Assembly: GCA_937892215.1 (NCBI GenBank)
Contig: CALAVE010000061.1
Location: 15,137 to 79,136, forward strand
From: an uncultured Porphyromonadaceae bacterium
Lineage (GTDB): Bacteria > Bacteroidota > Bacteroidia > Bacteroidales > Muribaculaceae
Length of the DNA stretch: 64,000 nucleotides
Direction of reading: 5' to 3'
Part shown: in pieces, positions 1 to 7,570 of the stretch
How the letters are laid out: each line of letters starts with the position of its first letter
Position numbering within the stretch: position 1 is the stretch's first letter
Made by a program: the position numbers and the translations under genes
The notes under the pieces: generated by a model
What the model saw: the letters and a program-made list of their open reading frames with translations, nothing else
Database searches by the model: none
Told to the model about the DNA's origin: nothing

Positions 1-1
1 A

Positions 2-1822
2 CTGATAGTGTTGATAGGAATGCTGCTCAACTCGTCGTGGGCGCAGAAACGCATCATGGATATGGCCACCGCGGCCCTCTCCGAGAAACTCGGGACGAGG
101 GTAGAGATGGAAGGCGTGAACGTGAACATCCTCACCCACGAAGCCCGTTTTCAGGGCCTGTGTGTGGAGGACTTGCAGCACCGCAAGATGCTTGAGGCCG
201 ACCGGATGGAGGCAAGGATTAACTGGTGGGGGCTGACAAGCGGTAAAGTTCACATCCTCAGAGCCAAACTATGCGGAGTCACGGCACGACTCTACCAATC
301 GGAAGAGGACTCGGTGCCAAATTTCCGGTTCGTTCTTGACGCGTTCAGACCCGACAGCACCAAAGCCAAGGCCAAGACAGAGTTTATCATGAATTCGCTA
401 ACCGCGGAGCGCATTTCGCTCATCTACAACACCGACAGCGTGACGCTGGCCCGTCTGGCGCTGAACGAGATAGGAGAAGGGATGCCATGGGGGAGCGTAA
501 ACGGCCTGAAAGTGAGTCTGGTGAGCACTAACGACAAAGGCGAGACCACGCATCACCACATCACCCTTCGAAGCCTGGACCTGAGCGAGGTGAAAGAGGT
601 GCCAAACATAGACCTGGAGGTTCACTACCTGAGCGACAACCACCTGCCGCGCAAGAACACGGGCAAGCCAAAGCGCGGCTTCTTCGACCCTGGGCACTTT
701 GACGCGGTGGTGAAAATGCACTTCACCGTGAATCATTTCTCACCCGACTCAATAAATGCCACACTCACAAAGTGTACGGGAAGCGACACCACCGCGGGTT
801 TCGACATCCGCGACCTGCGCTTCACCGTGGCAGCCAACAAGCGATGCATCAACGTGACCGACATGGTGGTGAGACAAATAGACACCAAGGTGCGCGTACC
901 CACCGCCACCGTCACCCTGCCCGACGAGGAGTCCGGCACTCCCCTCACCTACTCCACCGGAATCATCACCGGCGAGACCATGCTTCGCGACATCTCACGC
1001 CTGTTCGCGCCCGTACTGGGCAAATTCAGCATACCGCTTCGCTTCAGCGCTGTGATGAGCGGCGATGCCGGCAAGATAACGTTCACCGACGCCGCGGTTT
1101 CGACTCCCGACAACAAGTTCACGGTGAGCGCTGCCGGCTACGTTGATGGGCTACAGTACGACGACGACAAGAAAATGGTGGTACACTTCGACGTGCCCAA
1201 GATGACGGCATCACGCGGGATGCCACAGAAGATACTGAACGAGTTCCCTTTCAGAAAGTTCATGATGAAGCAACTCAACGCCTTGGGAAACATCCACTAC
1301 AAGGGCTACTTTGACATCTTCTGGAAAGACTATAATTTCTACGGCACGCTGGGCACAGGAGTAGGCAAAGTCAACTTCAGCCTCAACGTGGACGCGCTGA
1401 ACGACTACATATCAGGGAACGTAAGTGCCAGTGAGGTCCAGTTGGGCAAGGTTCTGGATATGCCCGACATAGGCAGCACCTCGGCCACGGCTCAGTTCAG
1501 GGTGGACATTTCAACGAGCCGCACAGCCGCGATGCGTCGCAAAAAGGGTGGCGATTTGCCGATAGGCAGCGTTAAGGCCCACGTGACGAAGGCCTCATAC
1601 AAATTCATCACCACCACCAACGTGATAGCCGAAATAGAGAGCGACGGAGCCGTGGCAACCGGCAGCATAGACGCCCCTGCCAAGGTGATGGACGTGGGGT
1701 GCACATTCACCTTCACCGACACCGACAACTTGAATAAAATGAAAATCAAGCCCAAGGCCAAACTGCACCTTTTTGAATCGGACAAAAAAGACGACAAGAG
1801 CCAGGCAAAGAAAAAGAAATGA
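2..1822 (+). CDS. AsmA/TamB-like protein, 5' end outside the window
   Basis: The reading frame is open to the first base, so the start codon lies upstream; GTG at 8 is only the first in-window candidate. The visible N-terminus is hydrophobic (LIVLIGMLLNSSWAQKR). It continues into the pattern seen at the start of Bacteroidota AsmA/TamB proteins: a helix, then a stretch around LSEKLGTRVEMEGVNV and a following VEDLQHRKMLEADRMEARI segment. These proteins are inner-membrane anchored, reach into the periplasm, and take part in outer-membrane lipid or protein homeostasis. The rest is beta-rich without a recognisable catalytic motif. At about 604 residues it is much shorter than TamB (usually over 1000), so an AsmA-like label is safer. 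The C-terminus is very lysine-rich (KKDDKSQAKKKK). Family assignment is by pattern only. Confidence 0.6.
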   Translation: MIVLIGMLLNSSWAQKRIMDMATAALSEKLGTRVEMEGVNVNILTHEARFQGLCVEDLQHRKMLEADRMEARINWWGLTSGKVHILRAKLCGVTARLYQSEEDSVPNFRFVLDAFRPDSTKAKAKTEFIMNSLTAERISLIYNTDSVTLARLALNEIGEGMPWGSVNGLKVSLVSTNDKGETTHHHITLRSLDLSEVKEVPNIDLEVHYLSDNHLPRKNTGKPKRGFFDPGHFDAVVKMHFTVNHFSPDSINATLTKCTGSDTTAGFDIRDLRFTVAANKRCINVTDMVVRQIDTKVRVPTATVTLPDEESGTPLTYSTGIITGETMLRDISRLFAPVLGKFSIPLRFSAVMSGDAGKITFTDAAVSTPDNKFTVSAAGYVDGLQYDDDKKMVVHFDVPKMTASRGMPQKILNEFPFRKFMMKQLNALGNIHYKGYFDIFWKDYNFYGTLGTGVGKVNFSLNVDALNDYISGNVSASEVQLGKVLDMPDIGSTSATAQFRVDISTSRTAAMRRKKGGDLPIGSVKAHVTKASYKFITTTNVIAEIESDGAVATGSIDAPAKVMDVGCTFTFTDTDNLNKMKIKPKAKLHLFESDKKDDKSQAKKKK

Positions 1823-1923
1823 AGTGCTAAGAATCAGAGCCTTGCGCGGCCGGTGTTTACAATATTACACCAAAGTTTACAAATTTTAACACGCGTAAAT
1901 TAGGCTGTGACAAAATAAAATAG

Positions 1924-1931
1924 TAACTTTG
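1924..1931 (+). promoter_or_regulatory. Bacteroidota -7 element (TAACTTTG)
   Basis: TAACTTTG matches the Bacteroidota primary-sigma -7 consensus TAnnTTTG. It lies about 115 nt before the ATG of the M23 peptidase gene. A clear -33 TTTG is not visible at the usual 19-21 nt, so the call rests on the -7 box and its position in a non-coding gap between co-directional genes. Confidence 0.4.
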
Positions 1932-2045
1932 GACGTTAAAATACAAAAAAAGCGGGGTGCCGTAACGTATTAAGAGCGCTAACACGCGAACAGAGCACAA
2001 GGACGATATTCGCCGCTACCCGCCCGAGAAAAACAAATATTGATT

Positions 2046-3005
2046 ATGAGGAAAAACTTAAGATATTTACTGCTCGCCATTTGTGCCATGACACTTACTT
2101 TTGCACAGGCACAGAACCTACAGTCGGTGAAAAACAAAGCACATCAGAATCTGCTGGCAAAGCAGACAAACATTCAAGACCAAATCAAGGCAGAAAAGAC
2201 CCAGGAACTCGCCACCTCGCTCTACGAGGAGGAAGAGCCTGAGCCCGACATATATGAAGAAGGCTGGGAAAGCGGCCTGGTGAACCCGTTCAGCAAGGAT
2301 GACGTTCCGAACCGCAAGGTAATAGACGTAACCGGTTATGTGATGCCGCTGAGCAACTTCCGCGTAAGTTCTCACTACGGCTATCGTCCGCGTTTCCGCC
2401 GAGTTCACAAAGGAATAGACTTGGCATGCCCAATGGGCGACACCGTTCGCGCCGTGTACAGCGGCAAGGTGCGCCTGACCAAGTATGAGCGCGGCGGATT
2501 CGGCTTCTACGTGATAGTTCGCCACGAGAACGGTCTGGAGACCGTTTACGGTCACCTCTCCAAGTTCCTTGTGCAGCCCAACCAGTATGTGAAGGCCGGA
2601 ACTCCAATAGCGCTGAGCGGTTCCACCGGACGCAGCACCGGACCGCACCTGCATTTGGAGACCCGTTATATGGGCTATGCCATCAACCCCGAGGCCATAT
2701 TCGACTTTGAGAACCGCACGGCTCACACCGACTCCTACACCTTTAACAAGGCCAACTATTCGGAGTCGCGCAGTTACTCACCCGGCACCAAGTACACTTC
2801 GGCCCGTAACTACAGCAAGAAGCACGGCCGCAGTGGGCGCAAGAGCGGTTATAGCCGTTCCGCACGCAGCACGCACAAGGTGCGCAGCGGCGAGAGCCTA
2901 AGTTCAATAGCACAGCGAAACGGCACCACTGTTGCACGCCTGAAACGCATCAACGGCATTAAGGGCAACAGCATCCAGGCCGGCAAAGTGATTAAAGTGA
3001 AATAG
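2046..3005 (+). CDS. M23 family peptidoglycan endopeptidase with C-terminal LysM
   Basis: A secreted 319-residue cell-wall hydrolase. The ATG at 2046 is preferred to the in-frame TTG six bases upstream because it begins a clean signal peptide (MRKNLRYLLLAICAMTLTFAQAQ). Residues about 95-225 form an M23 (lysostaphin/LytM) domain with the zinc motif HKGID (H121, D125) and HLHLE (H201 and H203), so all metal ligands are present. The family cuts peptide cross-links in peptidoglycan. A serine-, arginine- and tyrosine-rich linker follows, then one LysM repeat (about 275-319, THKVRSGESLSSIAQRNG... to IQAGKVIKVK) that would bind glycan strands. The gene stands alone and is followed by a hairpin terminator. 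Domain calls are firm; the in vivo role (septation or remodelling) is not visible. Confidence 0.93.
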   Translation: MRKNLRYLLLAICAMTLTFAQAQNLQSVKNKAHQNLLAKQTNIQDQIKAEKTQELATSLYEEEEPEPDIYEEGWESGLVNPFSKDDVPNRKVIDVTGYVMPLSNFRVSSHYGYRPRFRRVHKGIDLACPMGDTVRAVYSGKVRLTKYERGGFGFYVIVRHENGLETVYGHLSKFLVQPNQYVKAGTPIALSGSTGRSTGPHLHLETRYMGYAINPEAIFDFENRTAHTDSYTFNKANYSESRSYSPGTKYTSARNYSKKHGRSGRKSGYSRSARSTHKVRSGESLSSIAQRNGTTVARLKRINGIKGNSIQAGKVIKVK

Positions 3006-3035
3006 CAGACAATAAATAGCAAATAAGATTATTGG

Positions 3036-3069
3036 AGTGGCTTCTTCGTGAGAAAAGGCCACTTTTTTT
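3036..3069 (+). terminator. Intrinsic terminator after the M23 peptidase gene
   Basis: AGTGGC (3036-3041) pairs with GCCACT (3058-3063) and is followed at once by a run of T. It lies 30 nt after the stop codon of the M23 gene. Confidence 0.7.
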
Positions 3070-3187
3070 CACCCGCCGCTGCCTCCAGCAGAACTATAAT
3101 CTTGAATCGGGATAATTACACTGATTCAGGTAAACAAAATCGGTTATGGCACAACTCCTGATTACCAATGTGTGGTAATGGATTGTG

Positions 3188-3553
3188 CTAAAAGGCGCAA
3201 GCCCACCCGAATCTGCGCACTAAATCCTGTAATAGATTATGGTCGCGAACGGGGATTGTCAACGAAACAGTTTCTCGTAGATTATCGCGCTCTGCTATCA
3301 TAGCAGTGTCGAGGTCGTACTGAGTTTGTATGTTCATCCAAATCTCAGCAGGTATGCCTAATGCTTTCTCTAATTTCACCGCTACGCTGAGCGATATGCT
3401 ACGCTTCCCTTTTATGGTCTCGCTTAGGACAGAAGGCCTAATGCCGGTTTCTTGAGCGAAACGCTTCTGGGTAAATCCACGCTCTTTCAACTCATCCCTT
3501 AACATTTCTCCCGGATGAGTGGCTAATAATGGGGTTATTTGTTCCTTATTCAT
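3188..3553 (-). CDS. higA: HigA-type antitoxin (XRE family)
   Basis: A DNA-binding antitoxin of the HigA/VapI addiction-module family, 121 residues from the ATG at 3553. The signature ATHPGEMLRDELKERGFTQ opens the protein. A helix-turn-helix follows (KRFAQETGIRPSVLSETIKGKRSIS), then AVKLEKALGIPAEIWMNIQTQYDL, which is typical of HigA. The ORF could start six codons upstream, but the internal ATG gives the family's usual N-terminus. Its start overlaps the toxin stop by 8 nt (ATGAATAA), implying translational coupling. By family knowledge it neutralises the upstream toxin and represses the shared promoter. Confidence 0.9.
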   Translation of the reverse strand: MNKEQITPLLATHPGEMLRDELKERGFTQKRFAQETGIRPSVLSETIKGKRSISLSVAVKLEKALGIPAEIWMNIQTQYDLDTAMIAERDNLRETVSLTIPVRDHNLLQDLVRRFGWACAF

Positions 3554-3863
3554 AGTGCTTGGAAATTTCAATTATTAATGCGTTTACAATGATGCCTTGT
3601 TCGTCGGGAGATGTATGAAAAAGCAACCTATATTGATTGTTAATCCAAACGGCACCTACTCCGTTCAAATCTCCCTTCTTTTTCTCATAATGAAGCGACT
3701 TGATCAAAAACAGGTCTTCCAACCTACGCACCGCCTTGATGTAGTTCACAACTTTAATAAATCGTATTATTATGTCTCGAGGCAAGCGTTTGTAAAGTCG
3801 GTCGCTTGTTTTTCCTGTCCTATATAATTCTTCAAGAGAGGATTTCTCAAATGCTATGTTCAT
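3546..3863 (-). CDS. higB: HigB-type toxin (RelE/ParE superfamily)
   Basis: A 105-residue protein of the HigB/RelE fold. This family contains ribosome-dependent mRNA interferases. Supporting segments are RLYKRLPRDIIIRFIKVVNYIKAVRRLEDL, then the basic stretch SLHYEKKKGDLNGVGAVWINNQYRLLF, which matches the HigB pattern (LHxLKGxxxGxxSIRINxQWRICF), and a beta-strand end (ALIIEISKHYE). It sits first in a two-gene operon with its antitoxin second, the reverse of most toxin-antitoxin pairs and typical of higBA. Upstream DNA is very AT-rich and carries a -7 box. Whether the toxin is active cannot be read from sequence. Confidence 0.85.
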   Translation of the reverse strand: MNIAFEKSSLEELYRTGKTSDRLYKRLPRDIIIRFIKVVNYIKAVRRLEDLFLIKSLHYEKKKGDLNGVGAVWINNQYRLLFHTSPDEQGIIVNALIIEISKHYE

Positions 3864-3886
3864 ATTATATAAGCTAATTGACGTTA

Positions 3887-3894
3887 CAAAGATA
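3887..3894 (-). promoter_or_regulatory. Probable higBA -7 element (TATCTTTG)
   Basis: On the minus strand TATCTTTG fits TAnnTTTG and lies 24 nt before the toxin ATG. The nearest TTTG is 23 nt further up, slightly beyond the usual spacing. Confidence 0.5.
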
Positions 3895-4097
3895 AAAAAA
3901 ATAATTTATAAAATTTACAAATTTGCGAATTTTATTTATAGGGGACAATTTGCTCTACTTTTTTATCGTAACTATTCAGCGATTCATCTTTTTGAGTCGC
4001 CTGCGGCGAGAAATCATTCAAATCTAACCAAATCAAACAAATTTATATGTCGAAAAACATAACGCTTTGAATTCCCATAAAAAAATCTTTATTTTTC

Positions 4098-4128
4098 TTT
4101 GATGTTTGCGCTGATATAGTTATTTTTG
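4098..4128 (+). promoter_or_regulatory. Promoter of the DUF4143 ATPase gene
   Basis: TTTG (4098-4101), 19 nt, then TATTTTTG (4121-4128) fits the Bacteroidota consensus exactly in both boxes and spacing. Transcription should begin near 4135, so the 21-nt repeats just downstream would lie at or directly after the start site. Confidence 0.65.
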
Positions 4129-4139
4129 CATTGAAAATA

Positions 4140-4192
4140 CGGAGTATAACTCCCGATTTTATAAGAAAACTCGGAGTATAACTCCCGATTTT
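4140..4192 (+). repeat. Twin 21-nt direct repeats with inner dyad, before an ATPase gene
   Basis: Two identical 21-nt copies lie at 4140-4160 and 4172-4192, period 32 nt. Each contains GGAGTATAACTCC, an inverted repeat with 5-bp arms (GGAGT/ACTCC) around ATA, followed by CGATTTT. They sit between the promoter and the ATG at 4217. A three-turn spacing of dyads suits an operator for a dimeric regulator, possibly autoregulatory; that is inference. Confidence 0.75.
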
Positions 4193-4216
4193 TACGATTT
4201 TAAATAATCTAATTAT

Positions 4217-5368
4217 ATGATACAGCGACAATTAGCCATAGAAGATGCAAAACATAGTAGTGTATTTCTATTTGGTGCTCGCCAAACAGGTAAAACGACA
4301 TTATTGCTTTCGCTTTTCCCCAACAGCAGATTCTACGATCTGCTGGAGAATGACACCTATGAGCGTTTCAGGCGCAATCCTTCATTACTCCGTCAAGAAT
4401 TAAGCGAATGTAGTCCAGGCGAGATTGTAATTATCGATGAGATTCAGCTGATTCCAGAGTTACTCAACGAGGTTCATTGGCTCATCACGCGCAACGACAT
4501 TCACTTCATCCTGAGCGGTTCCAGTGCAAGAAAGTTAAGGCGTAAAGGCGTTAACACTCTTGGCGGCAGAGCCATAAGGAACGTACTCTATCCCCTGGTC
4601 AGTGCTGAAATTCAAGATTTTGACATCGTCAAGGCAGTTAACCATGGTATGTTGCCCACTCATTATCTTGCGCCCAGTGTCAGAATACTCCAAAAGCGAC
4701 TACAAGCCTACATATCGGTCTATCTCAAGGAGGGAATTGCGGCTGAGGCGCTGGTGCGGCGCTTACCGTCGTTCACAAGGTTCATGGAAGTGGCGGCACT
4801 AACCAACGGTGAAATTGTAAATTACAAGAACGTCGCCCAAGATTGTGGCGTTGATGCCAAGACGGCAAAGGAATATTTCAATATTCTGGAGCAGACTCTC
4901 ATCGGATATATGGTGCCAGCATTTAGCAGAACGGTGAAGCGCAGAATCAATCAATCTCCACGATTTTACTATTTCGACGTGGCTATCCCTAATTACCTGT
5001 TACACAAGTGCAACTTGCGACCTGGCAGCGACGATTTCGGCCATGCCTTCAAGCACCTTATGATGCAGGAAATTATCGCATATTTAGGTTACAACGATAT
5101 AGAGAATGGGCTTTTCTATTGGCATACCTACACCGGTTATGAGGTTGACGCAGTGCTTGGCGATGCTCAAATCGCCATTGAATTCAAGTCATCCACTGAA
5201 GTAAGGTCGAAGCATCTTCGGGGCCTTAAAGCATTTCATGAAGAACACCCTGACGCTCGACTTATCATTGTCTCTCTTGACGCTCAACCTCGCATTTTCC
5301 ATGAGGTTGAAGTTATGCCTGCCGGGCACTTTCTCAAGCAGCTGTGGGGAGGCAAGATCTATTTATAA
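4217..5368 (+). CDS. AAA ATPase with C-terminal DUF4143 (PD-(D/E)XK-like)
   Basis: A 383-residue P-loop ATPase. Walker A is GARQTGKTT (residues 20-28) and Walker B EIVIIDEIQ (about 69-77); a sensor-like serine stretch (HFILSGSSARKL) follows. The C-terminal half has the DUF4143 layout: a winged-helix-like part (GEIVNYKNVAQDCGVDAKTAKEYFNILEQT) and a final nuclease-fold segment (YEVDAVLGDAQIAIEFKSS) with the D...E-x-K arrangement of PD-(D/E)XK proteins. This superfamily is abundant and often multi-copy in Bacteroidales; its function is unresolved, and links to defence or mobile DNA are conjecture. It has its own promoter, two upstream repeats, and a strong hairpin after it, so it is a single-gene unit. 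A second member lies at 39865-41301. Confidence 0.9.
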   Translation: MIQRQLAIEDAKHSSVFLFGARQTGKTTLLLSLFPNSRFYDLLENDTYERFRRNPSLLRQELSECSPGEIVIIDEIQLIPELLNEVHWLITRNDIHFILSGSSARKLRRKGVNTLGGRAIRNVLYPLVSAEIQDFDIVKAVNHGMLPTHYLAPSVRILQKRLQAYISVYLKEGIAAEALVRRLPSFTRFMEVAALTNGEIVNYKNVAQDCGVDAKTAKEYFNILEQTLIGYMVPAFSRTVKRRINQSPRFYYFDVAIPNYLLHKCNLRPGSDDFGHAFKHLMMQEIIAYLGYNDIENGLFYWHTYTGYEVDAVLGDAQIAIEFKSSTEVRSKHLRGLKAFHEEHPDARLIIVSLDAQPRIFHEVEVMPAGHFLKQLWGGKIYL

Positions 5369-5372
5369 ACAG

Positions 5373-5409
5373 CAAAACCCACTGACGTTCAGTGGGTTTT
5401 GTTAGTTTT
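5373..5409. terminator. Bidirectional intrinsic terminator
   Basis: A perfect 13-bp stem (CAAAACCCACTGA at 5373-5385, TCAGTGGGTTTTG at 5389-5401) with a 3-nt loop. A-rich and T-rich flanks let it serve both the ATPase gene (plus) and the tRNA-Leu transcript (minus). Confidence 0.85.
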
Positions 5410-5420
5410 TCGGTTTTTGG

Positions 5421-5502
5421 TGCGCCTGATAGGACTCGAACCTACACGTCTTGCAACACCAGATCCTAAGTCTGGCGCGTCTACCAATTTCGCCACAAGC
5501 GC
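5421..5502 (-). tRNA. tRNA-Leu (anticodon UAG)
   Basis: Read on the minus strand this is an 82-nt tRNA with acceptor GCGCTTG paired to CAGGCGC, discriminator A, a D-arm with AAATTGGTAGACGCG and a T-loop of GTAGGTTCGAGTCC. The anticodon stem-loop CAGA-CTTAGGA-TCTG gives UAG. The long variable arm (type II) confirms leucine. No CCA is encoded. It reads CUA and, by wobble, other CUN codons. Confidence 0.95.
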
Positions 5503-5634
5503 AGGCAGGCACCTCATTGAGGCTTTTGCGGTGGCAAAGTTAGTGAAAAAACTTTGAACCGTAAAGTTTCACGGGAAAAACTTGCGCGCAATTCACGCCA
5601 TTAATCTGATAATCAAACCAATGCAAGCGACATT

Positions 5635-6915
5635 TTACCAAGCGAACATGGGGTATCCGGCCATGAGTTGGTTCACTTTTTCGCGAACGGAGCGGATTAC
5701 GTGTTCGTTTTCGGGGCTGGCCAGTACGGTGTCGATCATCTCCACGATCTCGCCCATTAGCGGTTCTTTTGCACCGCGAGTGGTGATTGCCGGTGTGCCC
5801 AGTCGGATTCCGGAAGTCTGGAAAGCCGAGCGCGTGTCGAACGGCACCATGTTCTTGTTCACCGTGATGTCGGCAGCCACGAGCGCGTTTTCGGCTACTT
5901 TACCGGTGAGTTCAGGATACTTGCCACGCAGGTCGAGCAGGATGCAGTGGTTGTCGGTCCCGCCTGAGGCAATCTTGTAGCCCTTATCGAGCAGAGCCTG
6001 AGCCATAGCCTGAGCATTGGCCCGTACTTGGAGAGCATAGTCCTTGAAAGCCGGCTGCAGAGCCTCGCCGAAGGCCACAGCCTTAGCGGCGATAACGTGT
6101 TCCAGCGGACCGCCCTGCACTCCGGGGAAGACGGCGCTATTGAGCAGAGAGGACATCTTGCGCACCTCGCCCTTCTTAGTGGTGATACCCCAGGGATTGT
6201 CAAAGTCCTTCCCCATGAGGATAATTCCGCCACGCGGTCCTCGCAGAGTCTTGTGCGTGGTGGAGGTGACGATGTGGGCATATTTAAGCGGGTTCTGAAG
6301 CAGACCGGCGGCTATCAGTCCGGCCGGGTGAGCCATGTCGATCATGAGGATTGCACCCACCTTGTCGGCAATGGCCCGCATACGCGGGTAATCCCATTCG
6401 CGGCTGTAGGCACTGGCTCCGCCCACAATCAGTTTGGGTCGCTCGCGCAGAGCCACTTCCTCCATCATGTCGTAATCCACCAGATTAGTGTCGGCGGTGA
6501 CGTTGTATTCGCACTGGCGGAACACCAGCCCTGAGAAGTTCACAGGGCTCCCGTGCGAGAGGTGACCTCCGTGGGCCAGGTTCAGGCCCATAAACTTGTC
6601 GCCCGGCTTCATCACAGCCATGAAGACAGCCATGTTGGCCTGGGCGCCGCTGTGAGGCTGCACGTTGGCATACTCAGCGCCGAAGAGTCGGCAGATACGC
6701 TCTATGGCCAGGTTCTCGGCCTCGTCCACCACCTGGCAGCCGCCATAGTAGCGGTGTGCGGGGTATCCCTCGGCATATTTGTTAGTGAGGCAACTTCCCA
6801 TTGCCTGCATCACTTGTTCACTCACAAAGTTCTCACTTGCAATCAGTTCTATGCCACGCTGCTGACGCTCGTGTTCACGCCTGATGATGCTGAAAATCTC
6901 GCTATCGTGTTCCAT
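5635..6915 (-). CDS. glyA: Serine hydroxymethyltransferase
   Basis: A 426-residue PLP enzyme that interconverts serine and glycine while charging tetrahydrofolate with a one-carbon unit; cytosolic and a central one-carbon source. The N-terminus (RREHERQQRGIELIASENFVS) and the PLP-lysine motif TSTTHKTLRGPRGG are intact, and so are GGHLSHGSPVNFSG and LMIDMAHPAGLIAAG. Length equals the family norm. Downstream lies tRNA-Leu on the same strand; upstream a -7 box (TATATTTG, 6967-6974) precedes the ATG by about 52 nt. Nothing unusual. Confidence 0.98.
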   Translation of the reverse strand: MEHDSEIFSIIRREHERQQRGIELIASENFVSEQVMQAMGSCLTNKYAEGYPAHRYYGGCQVVDEAENLAIERICRLFGAEYANVQPHSGAQANMAVFMAVMKPGDKFMGLNLAHGGHLSHGSPVNFSGLVFRQCEYNVTADTNLVDYDMMEEVALRERPKLIVGGASAYSREWDYPRMRAIADKVGAILMIDMAHPAGLIAAGLLQNPLKYAHIVTSTTHKTLRGPRGGIILMGKDFDNPWGITTKKGEVRKMSSLLNSAVFPGVQGGPLEHVIAAKAVAFGEALQPAFKDYALQVRANAQAMAQALLDKGYKIASGGTDNHCILLDLRGKYPELTGKVAENALVAADITVNKNMVPFDTRSAFQTSGIRLGTPAITTRGAKEPLMGEIVEMIDTVLASPENEHVIRSVREKVNQLMAGYPMFAW

Positions 6916-6966
6916 CTTATCAGTATGTTAATTAGTTATCAGTGTTAATGGGTTTTTCTTAATTTG

Positions 6967-6974
6967 CAAATATA
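6967..6974 (-). promoter_or_regulatory. glyA -7 element (TATATTTG)
   Basis: TATATTTG on the minus strand matches TAnnTTTG and lies 52 nt before the glyA start. No good -33 TTTG is seen at the expected distance. Confidence 0.45.
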
Positions 6975-7086
6975 ACAAATTTATTCCATGATTAGGCACA
7001 CTTGTCCCAACTTTTTCACGACGCGGTCTTAAACGCCGTAAAAATGCCGAAGTTACTGTCACTCGGCATAAAAAGAATAAATTCTT

Positions 7087-7117
7087 TTTGTTCTTCGCTC
7101 GTTTATTCGTAACTTTG
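7087..7117 (+). promoter_or_regulatory. Promoter driving the first cobalamin riboswitch
   Basis: TTTG (7087-7090), 19 nt, then TAACTTTG (7110-7117) is a consensus Bacteroidota promoter. The predicted start near 7124 falls just before the P1 stem of the riboswitch, so the aptamer would be fully transcribed. Confidence 0.75.
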
Positions 7118-7130
7118 CAGCGCAAAACTT

Positions 7131-7338
7131 TAGTGTTTGGTTCTTTCCGTGGCCGGAGCCACGGAGGATTAAAAGGGAATCAGGTGCGAATCCTGAACAG
7201 TACCCGCTGCTGTAAGTCCTTATCAATCACCACGCTTGCACATTTTGCCACTGACATTCTGTTTTCAATCGTGAAACTACATCTTTGTCGGGAAGGCGCA
7301 AGCGAGGAAGGACAAGTCAGAAGACCTGCCTTACACTG
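7131..7338 (+). ncRNA. Cobalamin riboswitch upstream of the BspA-like gene
   Basis: The aptamer closes with AGTGT (7132-7136) pairing ACACT (7333-7337). Inside are the hallmarks of cobalamin riboswitches: the stem CCGTGGCCGGAGCCACGG, GGGAATCAGGTGCGAATCCTG, the core ACAGTACCCGCTGCTGTAAG and the B12 box AAGTCAGAAGACCTGCC. A second copy of this RNA class lies at 46815-47058. Known members reduce expression of downstream genes when adenosylcobalamin binds. Possible expression-platform pairing is GGCTGA (7345-7350) with TCAGCC (7378-7383). The next gene begins 233 nt beyond the aptamer, longer than usual. Confidence 0.93.
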
Positions 7339-7359
7339 AGCCGGGCTGATTGCCGTCCA

Positions 7360-7540
7360 GTCAAAAAAAAGACGCTGTCAGCCATGTTCACGCGGAATTT
7401 GAACAATGGCCAGTCCTTAAAGATGTAGTTGGCTTTCGGGCCGTCAGCACTTTTGAGAAAGAATTGACCGCAGGCGATGCTTCGTTAATCGTGCCTTGCT
7501 CTGTCGCGTGGACTTTAAGATTGAAATTATAGTATAATTA
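7360..7540 (-). pseudogene. Possible minus-strand coding fossil inside the riboswitch leader
   Basis: The 230 bases between the aptamer and the BspA-like ATG hold no intact gene on the plus strand. Read on the minus strand, two frames look protein-like: NFNLKVHATEQGTINEASP and VNSFSKVLTA, then, after a shift near 7440, DGPKANYIFKDWPLFKFRV and NMADS. This suggests a broken fragment of a gene I do not recognise. No start or adjoining domain is seen, so it could also be chance. Confidence 0.25.
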
Positions 7541-7570
7541 CTTAATTAATATTTTAAAGTTCAATTTATT

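Larger units (their letters stand above)
3864..4216. other. Divergent AT-rich spacer between higBA and the DUF4143 ATPase
   Basis: No gene is seen in these 353 bases. They hold the higBA -7 box, a small palindrome TCGCC-tgc-GGCGA (3997-4009), a strong rightward promoter (4098-4128) and two copies of a 21-nt repeat (4140-4160, 4172-4192). Base composition is far more AT-rich than the surrounding genes. Confidence 0.7.

Noticed and set aside
4140..4192. CRISPR array
   Set aside because: Only two repeats with an 11-nt gap and no cas genes; likewise the 17-nt repeats at 41364-41460 differ in orientation and spacing.
7350..7532. Plus-strand 60-codon ORF between riboswitch and BspA-like gene
   Set aside because: It starts inside the possible expression-platform hairpin, has no family pattern and no clear initiation signal. 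The opposite strand looks more protein-like.
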